Positions 7,482 through 15,969 of a DNA stretch of 20,725 nt are shown one piece after another. The DNA is from JBIOJM01 sp044450785 (GTDB lineage: Bacteria > Planctomycetota > Planctomycetia > Isosphaerales > Isosphaeraceae), in assembly GCA_044450785.1 (NCBI GenBank), contig JBIOJM010000164.1, positions 1-20,725 on the forward strand, in the 5' to 3' direction. The notes under the pieces were generated by a model that had not been told where the DNA came from, searched no databases, and saw nothing but the letters and a program-made list of their open reading frames with translations. The position numbers and the translations under genes were made by a program. The stretch's first letter is position 1; each line of letters starts with the position of its first letter.

Positions 7482-8619
7482 ATGTCACGCCAGGACCTGA
7501 CCGACCGTCTCAAGTCCGAAGCGCTGCGACTGGGCTTCGACGACGTCGGTATCGCACCGGCCGTGCCGGCTCCCGGTTACCCCCATTTTCTCCACTGGCT
7601 GGAGACGGGCTGCGCCGCCGGGATGGAGTACATGACAAGGCAGCCGGCGAGCCGCGCACACCCCAAAAGCTTGCTCGAGGGCGTCTGCTCGGTCATCGTC
7701 GTCAGTCTCGTCTACGGCCGGAACGATCCCGAACCGGGCACTGTCGCGCCGACCCAAGGAAAGGTGGCCCGCTACGCACGGGGCGCCGACTACCACCGGC
7801 CGATCTGGGACAGACTGGAGGCGCTCCTGGCCTGGCTCCGCGCCGAATGCCCCGAGATCAAGGGCCGCGCCGTGGCCGACACGGCCCCGCTTCTCGAACG
7901 CGATTATGCACGGCTGGCGGGGCTCGGCTGGATCGGCAAGAACACCATGCTGATCAGTCGCCGCCTCGGCAGCTTCACCTTCCTAGGAGCGGTCTTGATC
8001 GACGCCGAGCTCGCCTACGACTCGCCGCACGAGTCTAACCATTGCGGAAGCTGCACGCGATGCCTCGATGCCTGCCCGACCGACGCGTTCACGGGCCCCT
8101 ACCAGCTCGACGCTCGCCGCTGCATCAGCTTCTGGACCATCGAGCACCGAGGCGCTGGCCGACCCTCCGGCGGCGGAGCTCCACGACTGGGTGTTCGGCT
8201 GCGACGTCTGTCAGGACGTCTGCCCGTGGAATCGCAAAGCCCCGCCCGGTCGTCAGAGTGAGTTCGACGAGCGCCCGGAGTGGGTCCACCCTGACATGCT
8301 CGACTGGTTGACGCGCGATGCCTCGGAATGGAAGACGAGGTTGAAGGGGACCGCGCTGGCGCGTTCCAAACGCGCGGGCCTCGTTCGCAATGCCGCGCTC
8401 GTGCTCGGCACGCGCCGATTGCCCGAAGCCGTCGCTCCCCTGGCCGCCCGGCTCGACGATCGCCATGAGGACGCCACCGTCCGCGCCGCGGCGGCATGGG
8501 CCCTGGGCCGGATCGGCACGCACGAGGCGCACGCCGCCCTCAGGGACCACCATGACGATCCCGAACCACTCGTTCAGGATGCCGTCCGGCGCGCCCGTGG
8601 GGACGAAGGACAAGGATGA
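7482..8619 (+). pseudogene. queG: Epoxyqueuosine reductase, interrupted by a frameshift
   Basis: This enzyme uses cobalamin and two 4Fe-4S clusters to reduce epoxyqueuosine to queuosine in tRNA. From the ATG at 7482 (GAGGA just upstream) the first frame gives LGFDDVGIAP, the active-site segment ADTAPLLERDYARLAGLGW with GKN, and the first cluster motif CGSCTRCLDACP (Cys188, 191, 194, 198), up to RRCISFWTIEHRG. That frame then turns to nonsense and ends at 8261. The next frame takes over near 8148-8155 with ELHDWVFGCDVCQDVCPWNR, the second cluster, and runs through a HEAT-like C-terminus to the stop at 8619. The total is about 378 residues, normal for QueG. One extra base, or two missing, near the GAGG at 8148-8152 explains it. 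It may be a sequencing error or a real loss of function. Confidence 0.88.
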
Positions 8620-8683
8620 ACGATGAAGGCGGAAGGATAAGTAAACCCTTCTGATTCATCCTTCATCCTTCATCCTTTTTTTT
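8612..8683. terminator. Heptad-repeat hairpin with T-run between queG and the dockerin gene
   Basis: Degenerate AAGGATG heptads (8612-8633) pair with three perfect CATCCTT units (8657-8678), with about three mismatches over 22 bp. Eight consecutive T follow (8676-8683), giving a classic rho-independent layout for the plus-strand queG transcript. The queG stop lies within the first heptad, and the converging gene's stop codon overlaps the end of the T-run. Confidence 0.75.
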
Positions 8684-9656
8684 ATGACGAGGGTGGCGAA
8701 TACACGACCGGTGTGATCGCGCCGGCGATCGATTGTTTGAAACCATCGTGGGTCGTCACCTGGAAGGTGTTGGACCCGCTCACGAGTGGGACCATGATGC
8801 TGTAGGCCCCAGTCGAGCCAGCCGTGGCGGTGGTCGATGCTCCTCCGCTCTGATCGACGAAAGTGACCGTCGCACCCGGAGTGGCCATGCCGGCGAAGTG
8901 AACCGAGCTAAATGTGGTTGTCCGGTTGGCGGCGGGATTGGAGGCGGGGTCGAGGTTCACGGAGACGACCGGGCTGACCTTGGTCGAGACGCCCAGGTTT
9001 TCCTGGGCGATCTTCACGTCTTGGTTATTGATCCTACCGTCGCGGTTGACGTCGGCGTCGAAGCTGTAATTCGTGTTCTGGGCTGTCAACCCGTGATCCT
9101 TCTTGATCGTCTGAATATCCGTCTTGGTGACCGTGCCGGTGCCGGCCACATCGCCCGGTAGGTAGAATCCGACCAGGTACTGGCCGGTGGTTCCGTTGAG
9201 TCCCTTGACCTGCACCGAGTAGTTGGCGGCTGGCTGGCCGGTGGCCGGAGCCTTGACGGTCACGAGGACGGCCGAGCTGGTTGTCGTGCCCAGCTTATTG
9301 GCCTTCGCAACCTTCGGGTCGTACTTCGCATGTTGGACGCGGGTCACGTGGCCGGCGGCGTCGGTGACCGAGATGATCTCCGGCTTGAGATTGGAAGTGG
9401 TCGTACTCGCGCTCGAGGATGTCACGGGAGCGATGTCGATTCCAAGGACGATCCGGCCGTTCTTGCTCGGCGAAGTGAACAGGGACGGGTCGATCTGGAA
9501 GCCGAGCGCGGAGACCTGTCCCGCCGTCGAGACAGTTCCGGGCATGATGGCAAAGGTGCTGCCTTCGCCCGAACTGAGGACCAAGCGATCTTCCAAGTGC
9601 TCGGGAGCGGGGCAGATGCGACGGCGCACGCGTCGCAGTTCCTTTGACTGGTTCAT
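8682..9656 (-). CDS. Surface protein with LEPR-XLL-like N-terminus, dockerin domain and Ig-like domain
   Basis: 324 residues from the ATG at 9656, which has AGGAGG six bases upstream; the longer in-frame extension to 9809 is rejected. The basic N-terminus leads into HLEDRLVLSS (residues 20-29), the planctomycete LEPR-XLL-like motif seen at the start of surface or exported proteins. The middle region is Ser/Thr-rich and beta-like. A type I dockerin-like module spans residues 168-222, with two EF-hand-like loops (DVAGTGTVTKTD and DVNRDGRINNQD). Residues about 232-311 look like a bacterial Ig-like domain (TPGATVTFVD, GAYSIMVPLVSGSNTFQV). It probably sits at or outside the cell envelope and binds calcium. 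No enzyme domain is present, and the cohesin-like partner is unknown. Confidence 0.85.
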   Translation of the reverse strand: MNQSKELRRVRRRICPAPEHLEDRLVLSSGEGSTFAIMPGTVSTAGQVSALGFQIDPSLFTSPSKNGRIVLGIDIAPVTSSSASTTTSNLKPEIISVTDAAGHVTRVQHAKYDPKVAKANKLGTTTSSAVLVTVKAPATGQPAANYSVQVKGLNGTTGQYLVGFYLPGDVAGTGTVTKTDIQTIKKDHGLTAQNTNYSFDADVNRDGRINNQDVKIAQENLGVSTKVSPVVSVNLDPASNPAANRTTTFSSVHFAGMATPGATVTFVDQSGGASTTATAGSTGAYSIMVPLVSGSNTFQVTTHDGFKQSIAGAITPVVYSPPSS

Positions 9657-9831
9657 GGGCCCTCCTTGGCCGGCAACCGAGTGGGACGTGAGGAATCGGC
9701 CGATCCAAGATCGACCAGAAGGGAAAGGTCGTAGGAAAGGCAACCCCCGCGGGTTGCTTCCATCGGTTTCTCTTAACCATTCGGAAGGCAACCCTCCGGG
9801 CCGCCACAATCGATCTCTTTCCTATTATCGA

Positions 9832-9868
9832 TAAAATCGGTCATCCCACACCAGAAAACAACCGATTT
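9832..9868 (-). terminator. Weak hairpin downstream of the GT87 gene
   Basis: AAAATCGGT (9832-9840) and its complement ACCGATTTT (9860-9868) flank a 19-base loop. It starts just eight bases after the stop of the minus-strand gene ending at 9876. On the minus strand the second arm ends in a short T-rich stretch (GATTTTATC), so it may terminate that transcript. Confidence 0.4.
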
Positions 9869-9875
9869 TCTTCGA

Positions 9876-11246
9876 TCAGGTCGTGGCGATCGGCCGCGGC
9901 ATTGATACCGCGGTGAGATGAGACCTGGGAATCGCCGGGCCCGAATCGGTCCGCGCGGCGCGCGCGGTCGCTTCCGAGCGACGCGCCCAGACGCGCCAGG
10001 CGACCATCGCGTAAAGCACGAATCCCGCCCAAAGAAAAGAACCGTAACCTTGAGCGATCTCGTGGCCCTGGTCGGCAATGAGACCTCCAAGATCCGGCGA
10101 CGCGGCCGCCATCAGGGTGAAAGACAGGGCCCACGAGCCGACCAGGAGCGCCCGGCCGCGCGGACCGACCCGCGACGAGAAGAACTCGTACATGAGGTAG
10201 CTATACGGAATGAGGACCGTCACATAGTGGTGCTTCCAGCTCCGCTCCGAGACAAAGAGCATCGTCAGCACAACCAGGGCGACTTCCCCGAGGAGCCGCG
10301 GATCACGCCGGTCCGTCGTGCTGGTCCGGCACAGGACCGCGAGCAGCCCCACCAGGCAGAACGCGACGGTTTTGATCAGGTAGTTGACCAGCCAGGGAGG
10401 CAGAGATAGGACGTTCAGAACAAGGTGCGTATCGTAACGGCCCTGGCCGGGCGTCAAGTACGTCAGTAGCCGGCTCAAGACCGCGGGCAGCGACTGATTC
10501 ACTTCCTGCGAACTGGTCGCTCCCTTGACCACGAAGGGAGTCACCATTCGGCTCCACCACATGCCGAAACACTCGGCGTTGAACTGGGGACCGATCACGA
10601 TGCTGGGCACGATCAGCAGGAAGATCCCCATCCCCAACAGGCCCCAACCGACCGTTCGCCATTGTCGTTTGTACACAAAGTAAAGGAAGAAGAGCGCCGG
10701 AGTCACCTTGTACGAGGTCGCCAGGGCCAAGAGCAGACCCGCCAGAATGTCGTGGCCACTCCGCCACGCGTAGTACATCGCGACGACCAGGAACAAGATC
10801 AGCAGGTTGTTGTTGCCGTGATGGAGGTCCCCCAGGATCGGTCGCAGGCTGAGCAGCAACACAAGGGAGCGAAACATCGGCGGATACGATCCGCCCGCCG
10901 GCTTCACGATCCGGAAGCACATGATCAGGACCGCCGTCGTCAGAACGACCTTGATCCCGAACCAGCACATCGCGCCCACAACCGTGGGCAACACCATCAA
11001 CGGATGAAGCGTGATCGGCATGATCGGCGGGTTGGGGAAGAGCATCTTGTCGTAGATGTTCACGCCGTCCCAGAATTGCAGCACCTGGGGCCGCCAGCGC
11101 ACGAAGGCACTGCGATGATCGGCTGCCTTCTCATAGTAGAATGCGGCCGCGATCAAGATGATCGTCGCCCAGAGCGACCAGAAGAACCAGCCCGAGAGCC
11201 GTTCAAGCCGGCGGTGCTCGTCCGGTAGGATGTCGATCGCTGGCAC
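9876..11246 (-). CDS. Glycosyltransferase family 87 (DUF2029) membrane protein
   Basis: 456 residues from a GTG at 11246 with GGAAGGGG six bases upstream. About ten transmembrane segments are visible. The first outer loop has the GT-C style acidic pattern QFWDGVNIYDKMLFPNPP (Asp60), followed by HPLMVLPTVV. Further landmarks of the GT87 family are GDLHHGNNNLLILFLV and TSYKVTPALFFLYFVYKRQW. GT87 enzymes use polyprenyl-phosphate sugars to add mannose or other sugars to lipids or glycans on the outer face of the membrane. The acceptor here is unknown. The cytoplasmic tail is basic and Ala-rich. The upstream gene on the same strand, another large membrane protein, ends 94 bases earlier, so the two may form an operon. 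Confidence 0.85.
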   Translation of the reverse strand: MPAIDILPDEHRRLERLSGWFFWSLWATIILIAAAFYYEKAADHRSAFVRWRPQVLQFWDGVNIYDKMLFPNPPIMPITLHPLMVLPTVVGAMCWFGIKVVLTTAVLIMCFRIVKPAGGSYPPMFRSLVLLLSLRPILGDLHHGNNNLLILFLVVAMYYAWRSGHDILAGLLLALATSYKVTPALFFLYFVYKRQWRTVGWGLLGMGIFLLIVPSIVIGPQFNAECFGMWWSRMVTPFVVKGATSSQEVNQSLPAVLSRLLTYLTPGQGRYDTHLVLNVLSLPPWLVNYLIKTVAFCLVGLLAVLCRTSTTDRRDPRLLGEVALVVLTMLFVSERSWKHHYVTVLIPYSYLMYEFFSSRVGPRGRALLVGSWALSFTLMAAASPDLGGLIADQGHEIAQGYGSFLWAGFVLYAMVAWRVWARRSEATARAARTDSGPAIPRSHLTAVSMPRPIATT

Positions 11247-11340
11247 GGCATGCCCCTTCCGTGGAGAGAGCCACGCTCACACAATCCACTTGCGTGTGAC
11301 GTCTGCTCCGGCGGCGAAGATCGGCCGGAGATCCGAACGG

Positions 11341-13716
11341 CTAACGCCCGACGGGGAAATGCAGCTCGAGCTCGACCTCACTCGTCCCGGGGGGTGGTCG
11401 CAAGCGGATAAAAGGGACCGGATCATCCTCCCGAATTTCCGAATCGCACGCGACCGACGGACTGGTCGTCAGATACGGGACGGAGTGATACCGCAGCACG
11501 ACCTTTCCGTCAAGTCCGGCGGACATCTCACGAATGTGAATTCGCCCCGGACTGGCCTCCACGCGCCCTTTACCCTCCATGAACGCCCCCTCGAAACCCA
11601 CGATCCGGCCAACCAAGACCGACCCTTCCTCGTCGAGAATGCGCACCAGGTCCGGGTTTTCCCGGCAAAACCGCACTGCTCGCGGACTCCAGCATAATAT
11701 GGCGGACGGACCGTAAAAGTTGGCGTATCGGACAAAATCCGCTCGGTTCCAGTTGGCCTTGCCGCAGAGCTTTCCCTCACCGAATTGGGTGAAGTTGGTT
11801 TTCAACGAAGCGTGGAGATAAGGGCCACCGATCACCTCGACGCCGGTGCGTTCGGGCAGGAGGCCGCTGAATCGTCCGCCCTGAAACGGGTCGGGCACGC
11901 CCGGGACGCCAAATCCTCCCTCTTCGTAGAGCAAGCGTTCGCCGGGCTGAAGCTGGAGGCCCTTGACCCGATCGATGACCCAGAGCAAGCGGTGTGAAGG
12001 ACGGCTCGACAGGAAAGGCTCGCCCGGCCCGAAGCGCAGGCGGATGGAATCAATGAGCGGCAAGGTGTATCCCCCCCACGCGACGAAATGAACCTCGAGG
12101 TCGCATGCGAGCCGGCTCCGGACCGACTCGACCAGGGGATATCCCACGATTCGTATACCGACCAAGGCGAGACCGGCCACGACCCATCGATCGAGACGGT
12201 CCACACCACGGAGGCCGGAGCGAAGCCGCCGGAGCAGCTCGTCGAGTCCTGCCCCGCCCGCGACCGCCAGCGCCGAATAGCATGCGTAGGTGTGCCGTCC
12301 CGGCTGCAGGAAATCGAGGGCTTCTGACCCGCCCGCCAGGTAACCCCAGCCAATCCCGGCGGCGCAGAACCCAAACAAAGCCCAGCCATGGATCGGACCG
12401 CGCCGCCAGAGCACGACCAGGCCGAGCACGCCGGCCGCCAGCAAGATGCTCTGAACCGGAGGCTCGCTGCCGACAATCTGCGCAAGGCGGCGCACCACCC
12501 CCTCTTTGGAATGGCTGAACGCGAAGCCACTCGGCCCCTTGGTCGACGCCAGCCAGATCCCGGGGAGCCACCAGAATGAGTTGACCGCCAGGACGACGAG
12601 CGGAATCATCCACACGGCAACGTGACCGAGCACGGTCAGCTTTCGCGCCGGCACGAACCCGGGCTGGCCCGTCGTGGAAGGGTGTCCGTCCCGGGCCTCG
12701 CGAGCGGAATGGATACGCCCGCGCACCACCGCGGCGACGTACGACAACGCCGCCGCCGGGACGATCACCATCGCCGTGGTCAGATGGACCAGGAACGCCA
12801 GGCTCATCAGGCTGGCGGAAATCAGCCAGTTGATCACGCCACCGCGCGTCAGAAAACGAGCAAATGCGCCGGTTGCGACCAGTGCCAGGGGGATGGAGAG
12901 AAAATACGGCAGCATTCCGAACGCGGCGTAGTTGATCGGCCAGTCCGTCCAGATGTAGAGCAAATCGAGCAAGACGGCGATCGCCGTGCCGGCCGGCGGA
13001 ATCCTCCACAGGGCGCACGCCAGCGCGATCAGCCAGGGAACGGCCGCGGCCGAGACCAGGACGTAAACCTTGTAGGCGAGCTCGGGATGCTCTCCGCCGA
13101 ACGCGGCAATCGCCAACTCCGGGAGAGTCGACGACGCGGGAAAGACGACGCTCTTGGCATATCCCGCCATGAAGCTGGGATCATAGCCGGCGGTCGTTCG
13201 GGAATCCTTGAGGAACGAACGGGTGACCAGCGCGCTATGGTAATAGAGCGGGTGGTCGTCGCGCCACAGCGGCCAGCCGTTGGTCATGCCGCGGAGCCCG
13301 CCCATGCCCCGCCAGATCGCCGCTCCATGCAGCGAGCAGAGCATCACGATCAAAACAGTCGCAACCCATCTCCCGGATCTCGACCGACCAGCGTCCGATC
13401 GTCTGCTCCCCTGCCCGCGCGCGATCTCGACGGTGCGCGCCGGGGCCGTGCTCTCGTTGTCCATATCGGCCAGGGGGATCGGGTCGAGGTCAACCGCGGA
13501 CATTCCACCACCTCCAATTCCACACGTCATGAGCATGACGAACAAGGTGGCTGTCAACCACGTTGACCAAACCTGGTGGATTGTGAGCCCACCCGGCCAG
13601 CCGTTCGCCCATCCCGGCGCGAAGAAGAACGGGAAACTTACGACGACCTCGGCCCCGAGAGCGCCTAAAGCCAGCAAGAAGATCGCGCCGTAGGTTCCCG
13701 GAGACAGAGGACGCAT
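11341..13716 (-). CDS. Large polytopic membrane protein, GT-C / PTPS-related-like
   Basis: 791 residues from the ATG at 13716; a TTG start at 13749 would add 11 residues and is less likely. The first two hydrophobic segments are split by a polar, Arg/Ser-rich cytoplasmic stretch. About ten further segments run to roughly residue 545. The tail of some 240 residues is soluble and beta-rich. The pattern DDHPLYYHSALVTRSFL followed by YDPSFMAGY and PELAYKVYVLVSA resembles first-loop sequence of the 'PTPS-related' or YfhO-type membrane family, whose members resemble GT-C glycosyltransferases; the loop acidic pair DD is a candidate metal/sugar-phosphate site. WWLPGIWLAS and YEEGGFGVPGVPDPF are other visible anchors. 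Its neighbour is GT87, which supports envelope glycan work, but this is inference. Confidence 0.72.
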   Translation of the reverse strand: MRPLSPGTYGAIFLLALGALGAEVVVSFPFFFAPGWANGWPGGLTIHQVWSTWLTATLFVMLMTCGIGGGGMSAVDLDPIPLADMDNESTAPARTVEIARGQGSRRSDAGRSRSGRWVATVLIVMLCSLHGAAIWRGMGGLRGMTNGWPLWRDDHPLYYHSALVTRSFLKDSRTTAGYDPSFMAGYAKSVVFPASSTLPELAIAAFGGEHPELAYKVYVLVSAAAVPWLIALACALWRIPPAGTAIAVLLDLLYIWTDWPINYAAFGMLPYFLSIPLALVATGAFARFLTRGGVINWLISASLMSLAFLVHLTTAMVIVPAAALSYVAAVVRGRIHSAREARDGHPSTTGQPGFVPARKLTVLGHVAVWMIPLVVLAVNSFWWLPGIWLASTKGPSGFAFSHSKEGVVRRLAQIVGSEPPVQSILLAAGVLGLVVLWRRGPIHGWALFGFCAAGIGWGYLAGGSEALDFLQPGRHTYACYSALAVAGGAGLDELLRRLRSGLRGVDRLDRWVVAGLALVGIRIVGYPLVESVRSRLACDLEVHFVAWGGYTLPLIDSIRLRFGPGEPFLSSRPSHRLLWVIDRVKGLQLQPGERLLYEEGGFGVPGVPDPFQGGRFSGLLPERTGVEVIGGPYLHASLKTNFTQFGEGKLCGKANWNRADFVRYANFYGPSAILCWSPRAVRFCRENPDLVRILDEEGSVLVGRIVGFEGAFMEGKGRVEASPGRIHIREMSAGLDGKVVLRYHSVPYLTTSPSVACDSEIREDDPVPFIRLRPPPGTSEVELELHFPVGR

Positions 13717-13820
13717 GGTCTTGCCCTCGATGGCCGCCTCAACGTCCAATCACGGCTCGACTGGACCCTTTGCGAAAAGGCTCAGCGTTAGATCACCCGT
13801 GAGAGCAATTGGCATCCATA

Positions 13821-14465
13821 TCATCGACGGCGTTCAAGGGCATCGAGCACTTCGAGCAGCGCCACCAGAGCAATGATCACGAGCACCGGCCCGTAAACGA
13901 AGATGCGCCTCACTCGCCCGACCCGTTCGGCGGGATCGATCAGGCCAAGTGCCATGACCGCCGCCAGGACTGAGTAATACAGAAGGATGGTCTCGGCGAG
14001 CATCAGGCTCCCAGTGAGGGCGAAGTCTTCGATTCTCGCGTTCTCCCAATCGACTCTCATCCGTGCCGTGGGCACGAGCATCGCGAGTAGGATGGCGGGG
14101 ATGGCGACCGCACCCATCAGCCCCCGCAAGGAGAGACGGAATTTGTTCTGTATCCGACCCAAGATCATCGAGCAGAGCGGGAGCGATCCCACGAGAGCCA
14201 GGACTACCCAGGGATAAAGGGCGGCTAACTCGTACGCCCGTTTCAGACGTGCATGATGCTCGGAAAGCGGCGTCGGGTTTTCGACATCCACACATATCCT
14301 CGAACGTGCAAGAAGTGCTTGTATGTGTGACGTATTCTCACGATCCAGCACGTCTTCCGTTGCGGCGAGATGGAGAAGATAACCCCGGCTCGCTAGCGTA
14401 CCGGCCGCGACGGCGACAGCGACCATCATCTGCCTTAACGTGAATCGTAGGCGGGCCAGTCGCAT
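13821..14465 (-). CDS. Small membrane protein with planctomycete RFTLRQMM N-terminus
   Basis: 214 residues. The ATG at 14465 has GGAGG nine bases upstream. The opening MRLARLRFTLRQMMVAVAVAA combines a basic start with the 'RFxLRxLM' signature that many uncharacterised planctomycete membrane proteins carry. Hydrophobic segments lie near residues 13-30, 83-103, 113-130, 148-170 and 190-206, separated by short charged loops. No enzyme motif is visible. The next gene upstream on this strand ends at 14663, nearly 200 bases away, and a copy of a 37-bp intergenic repeat lies about 40 bases before this ATG. No function can be assigned. Confidence 0.7.
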   Translation of the reverse strand: MRLARLRFTLRQMMVAVAVAAGTLASRGYLLHLAATEDVLDRENTSHIQALLARSRICVDVENPTPLSEHHARLKRAYELAALYPWVVLALVGSLPLCSMILGRIQNKFRLSLRGLMGAVAIPAILLAMLVPTARMRVDWENARIEDFALTGSLMLAETILLYYSVLAAVMALGLIDPAERVGRVRRIFVYGPVLVIIALVALLEVLDALERRR

Positions 14466-14506
14466 GGTGCGGCCTCCAGGGGCTTGACCGGAACCTCTCA
14501 GTTTGA

Positions 14507-14543
14507 GTCATCGTTCCCTTGAACCCTTGAGCCACTCGACCCA
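14507..14543. repeat. 37-bp intergenic repeat, copy 1
   Basis: The segment beginning GTCATCGTTCCCTTGAACCC is repeated at 18207-18243 with one mismatch (A at 14534, C at 18234). It contains an internal TTGAACCCTTGA near-palindrome. Both copies lie outside genes, in the same orientation. Confidence 0.75.
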
Positions 14544-14662
14544 ACGATGCGGATCGTCACCGAAATCTTGGCGCGTCTTGGTGCGGAGAACGGCGATTAT
14601 CTCTCGCAGAGCATCCCCAAGCCAAGACCGACCTGGTTCGCCCGCTCTGCATGGACGAGATC

Positions 14663-15139
14663 TCATCTCTGGTTTGCACGGATTTGGCAGATCAAGGTAT
14701 CCACGAAAGAACCAAACTGGGCACGCTGAGGGCCAACGTGCGCCACGTCTAGAAGAGGATTCCCATGATGTGAGACAAATTGGATGAACTCGATCTTCCT
14801 CGACGTCTTCACGAGGATTACGAGCGAAACGAAGAAGAAACCTCCGGCCAACGAAAACCAGACGATGCTCTTATCGTCCGCTGGAGGGGCCGGCCCCCTG
14901 CCCAACGCAGCAAAGATCACCAATCCGATTGAAGCAACGAGCAGGAGAAGACCGAGACCGAACTCCTTGGGGCGAACGTGGAGTCTGTTCGGCTCCGGCC
15001 TCAGATCAGCCAACATGATTGTGATCTCTTTGTCGACTCTCGCTGATCGGGATTCGACTACCAATCGATCCTTGAAAAGCTCGAACGTCCGTCGGCCATT
15101 GGGACGGACCTCATCATACCGGGCAAGTGGTTCGATCAT
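14663..15139 (-). CDS. Small protein with two membrane segments, unknown function
   Basis: 158 residues from the ATG at 15139, which has GGAGGA about seven bases upstream; the longer in-frame extension to 15331 overlaps the next gene and is rejected. The first 60 residues are soluble and beta-like (FELFKDRLVVES). Two transmembrane helices follow, GLGLLLLVASIGLVIFAAL and IVWFSLAGGFFFVSLVILV, with a short acidic loop between them. The last 45 residues are again soluble (FIQFVSHHGNPLLDV). The layout recalls membrane proteins with a PH-like or immunity-like soluble part, but no family is recognised. The start is 40 bases after the stop of the upstream gene on this strand, so an operon is likely. 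Confidence 0.65.
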   Translation of the reverse strand: MIEPLARYDEVRPNGRRTFELFKDRLVVESRSARVDKEITIMLADLRPEPNRLHVRPKEFGLGLLLLVASIGLVIFAALGRGPAPPADDKSIVWFSLAGGFFFVSLVILVKTSRKIEFIQFVSHHGNPLLDVAHVGPQRAQFGSFVDTLICQIRANQR

Positions 15140-15179
15140 GCGCTGTCCTCCGCGTTTAGCCGTTGGATCTGACCAACGA

Positions 15180-15836
15180 TTACTCATGCACGTAAGCCCA
15201 AGAGCCGATACGCTCCAACCAGCCTCCGTATCCGGTATGGGGATAGTTCTGGAGCGGGAAGTACAACAGCAAATCGAAGCCCATCGGGTGACATGGTGGC
15301 GAGGCAATGAGGACCCAGGGGTTCTCGCCATAGGCCCTGGCCTTCTCCCCCGCGACGAATCGGTAATTCGAGCTGACCCCGATACCGGTTGAGGGGACCT
15401 CTTTCAGGTAAGCCGGCACGAGATCCTCCAGCACTTCTGGTGGCCGGCCGTGCTCTGCCCGATATGCGTGGACGGCTTGCACGATTGGCCGGCTCCTTCG
15501 CTCAAACCGGAACACCGCGTCCCGCCAGACCAACCCTCCAAGGTAGCGCTCCCCGACCAGGTACGACGGGACGAATACCAACGCGGCGCCTCCGTAACGT
15601 AGCGCCCAGCGGCGGGTGCGCCGGAAGAGGAACGCCGGTGGGGCCGCAACGATGGCCAGACACGCAAGGAGCAGCACCCAAATCAAGAACAGATCGATGG
15701 TCAAGCTCAGCAACCCGATGACCCCGAGGACGGGCGAAGGCGAGTACACCAGCCACCATGCCAAGGGTGCCCACCACAGCGGCAGCAACGCCCAGAAGAG
15801 TAATCCGGCCAGGGGCTGTACCGACTCAAAGCCTCT
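15180..15836 (-). CDS. Membrane protein with pseudopilin-like 'AYRAEHGRPP' segment
   Basis: 218 residues from the ATG at 15836; a TTG-started extension to 15869 is possible. Two to three hydrophobic segments in the first 110 residues (LLFWALLPLWWAPLAWWLVY, LGLLSLTIDLFLIWVLLLACL-like) are followed by a soluble half. That half contains VQAVHAYRAEHGRPPEVLED and LVPAYLKEVPSTG. The phrase 'xAYRxxHGxxPxxLxxLVPxYLxxxP' is a familiar one in planctomycete membrane proteins and pseudopilin-type proteins, where it forms an extracytoplasmic helix-loop. The aromatic-rich end (NYPHTGYGGWLERIGSWAY) suggests a beta fold. Function unknown. It is upstream of, and probably cotranscribed with, the 158-residue gene. 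Confidence 0.68.
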   Translation of the reverse strand, partial: RGFESVQPLAGLLFWALLPLWWAPLAWWLVYSPSPVLGVIGLLSLTIDLFLIWVLLLACLAIVAAPPAFLFRRTRRWALRYGGAALVFVPSYLVGERYLGGLVWRDAVFRFERRSRPIVQAVHAYRAEHGRPPEVLEDLVPAYLKEVPSTGIGVSSNYRFVAGEKARAYGENPWVLIASPPCHPMGFDLLLYFPLQNYPHTGYGGWLERIGSWAYVHE

Positions 15837-15969
15837 CATAGCCTTTCGTTGGCCCTCCACGCACGCCAACTAGCCGCTCCATCAGAAACAGCCACAGTCA
15901 ATTAACCATTGAGAACCCCTTGATTATTGGACTTATCCCGTTTTTGCGCCCCGGTTTATAGGCAAGGCG

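Noticed and set aside
12622..13566. Plus-strand open frame of 314 codons
   Set aside because: It is Arg/Gln/Gly-rich, with no domain, and antisense to the 791-residue membrane protein.
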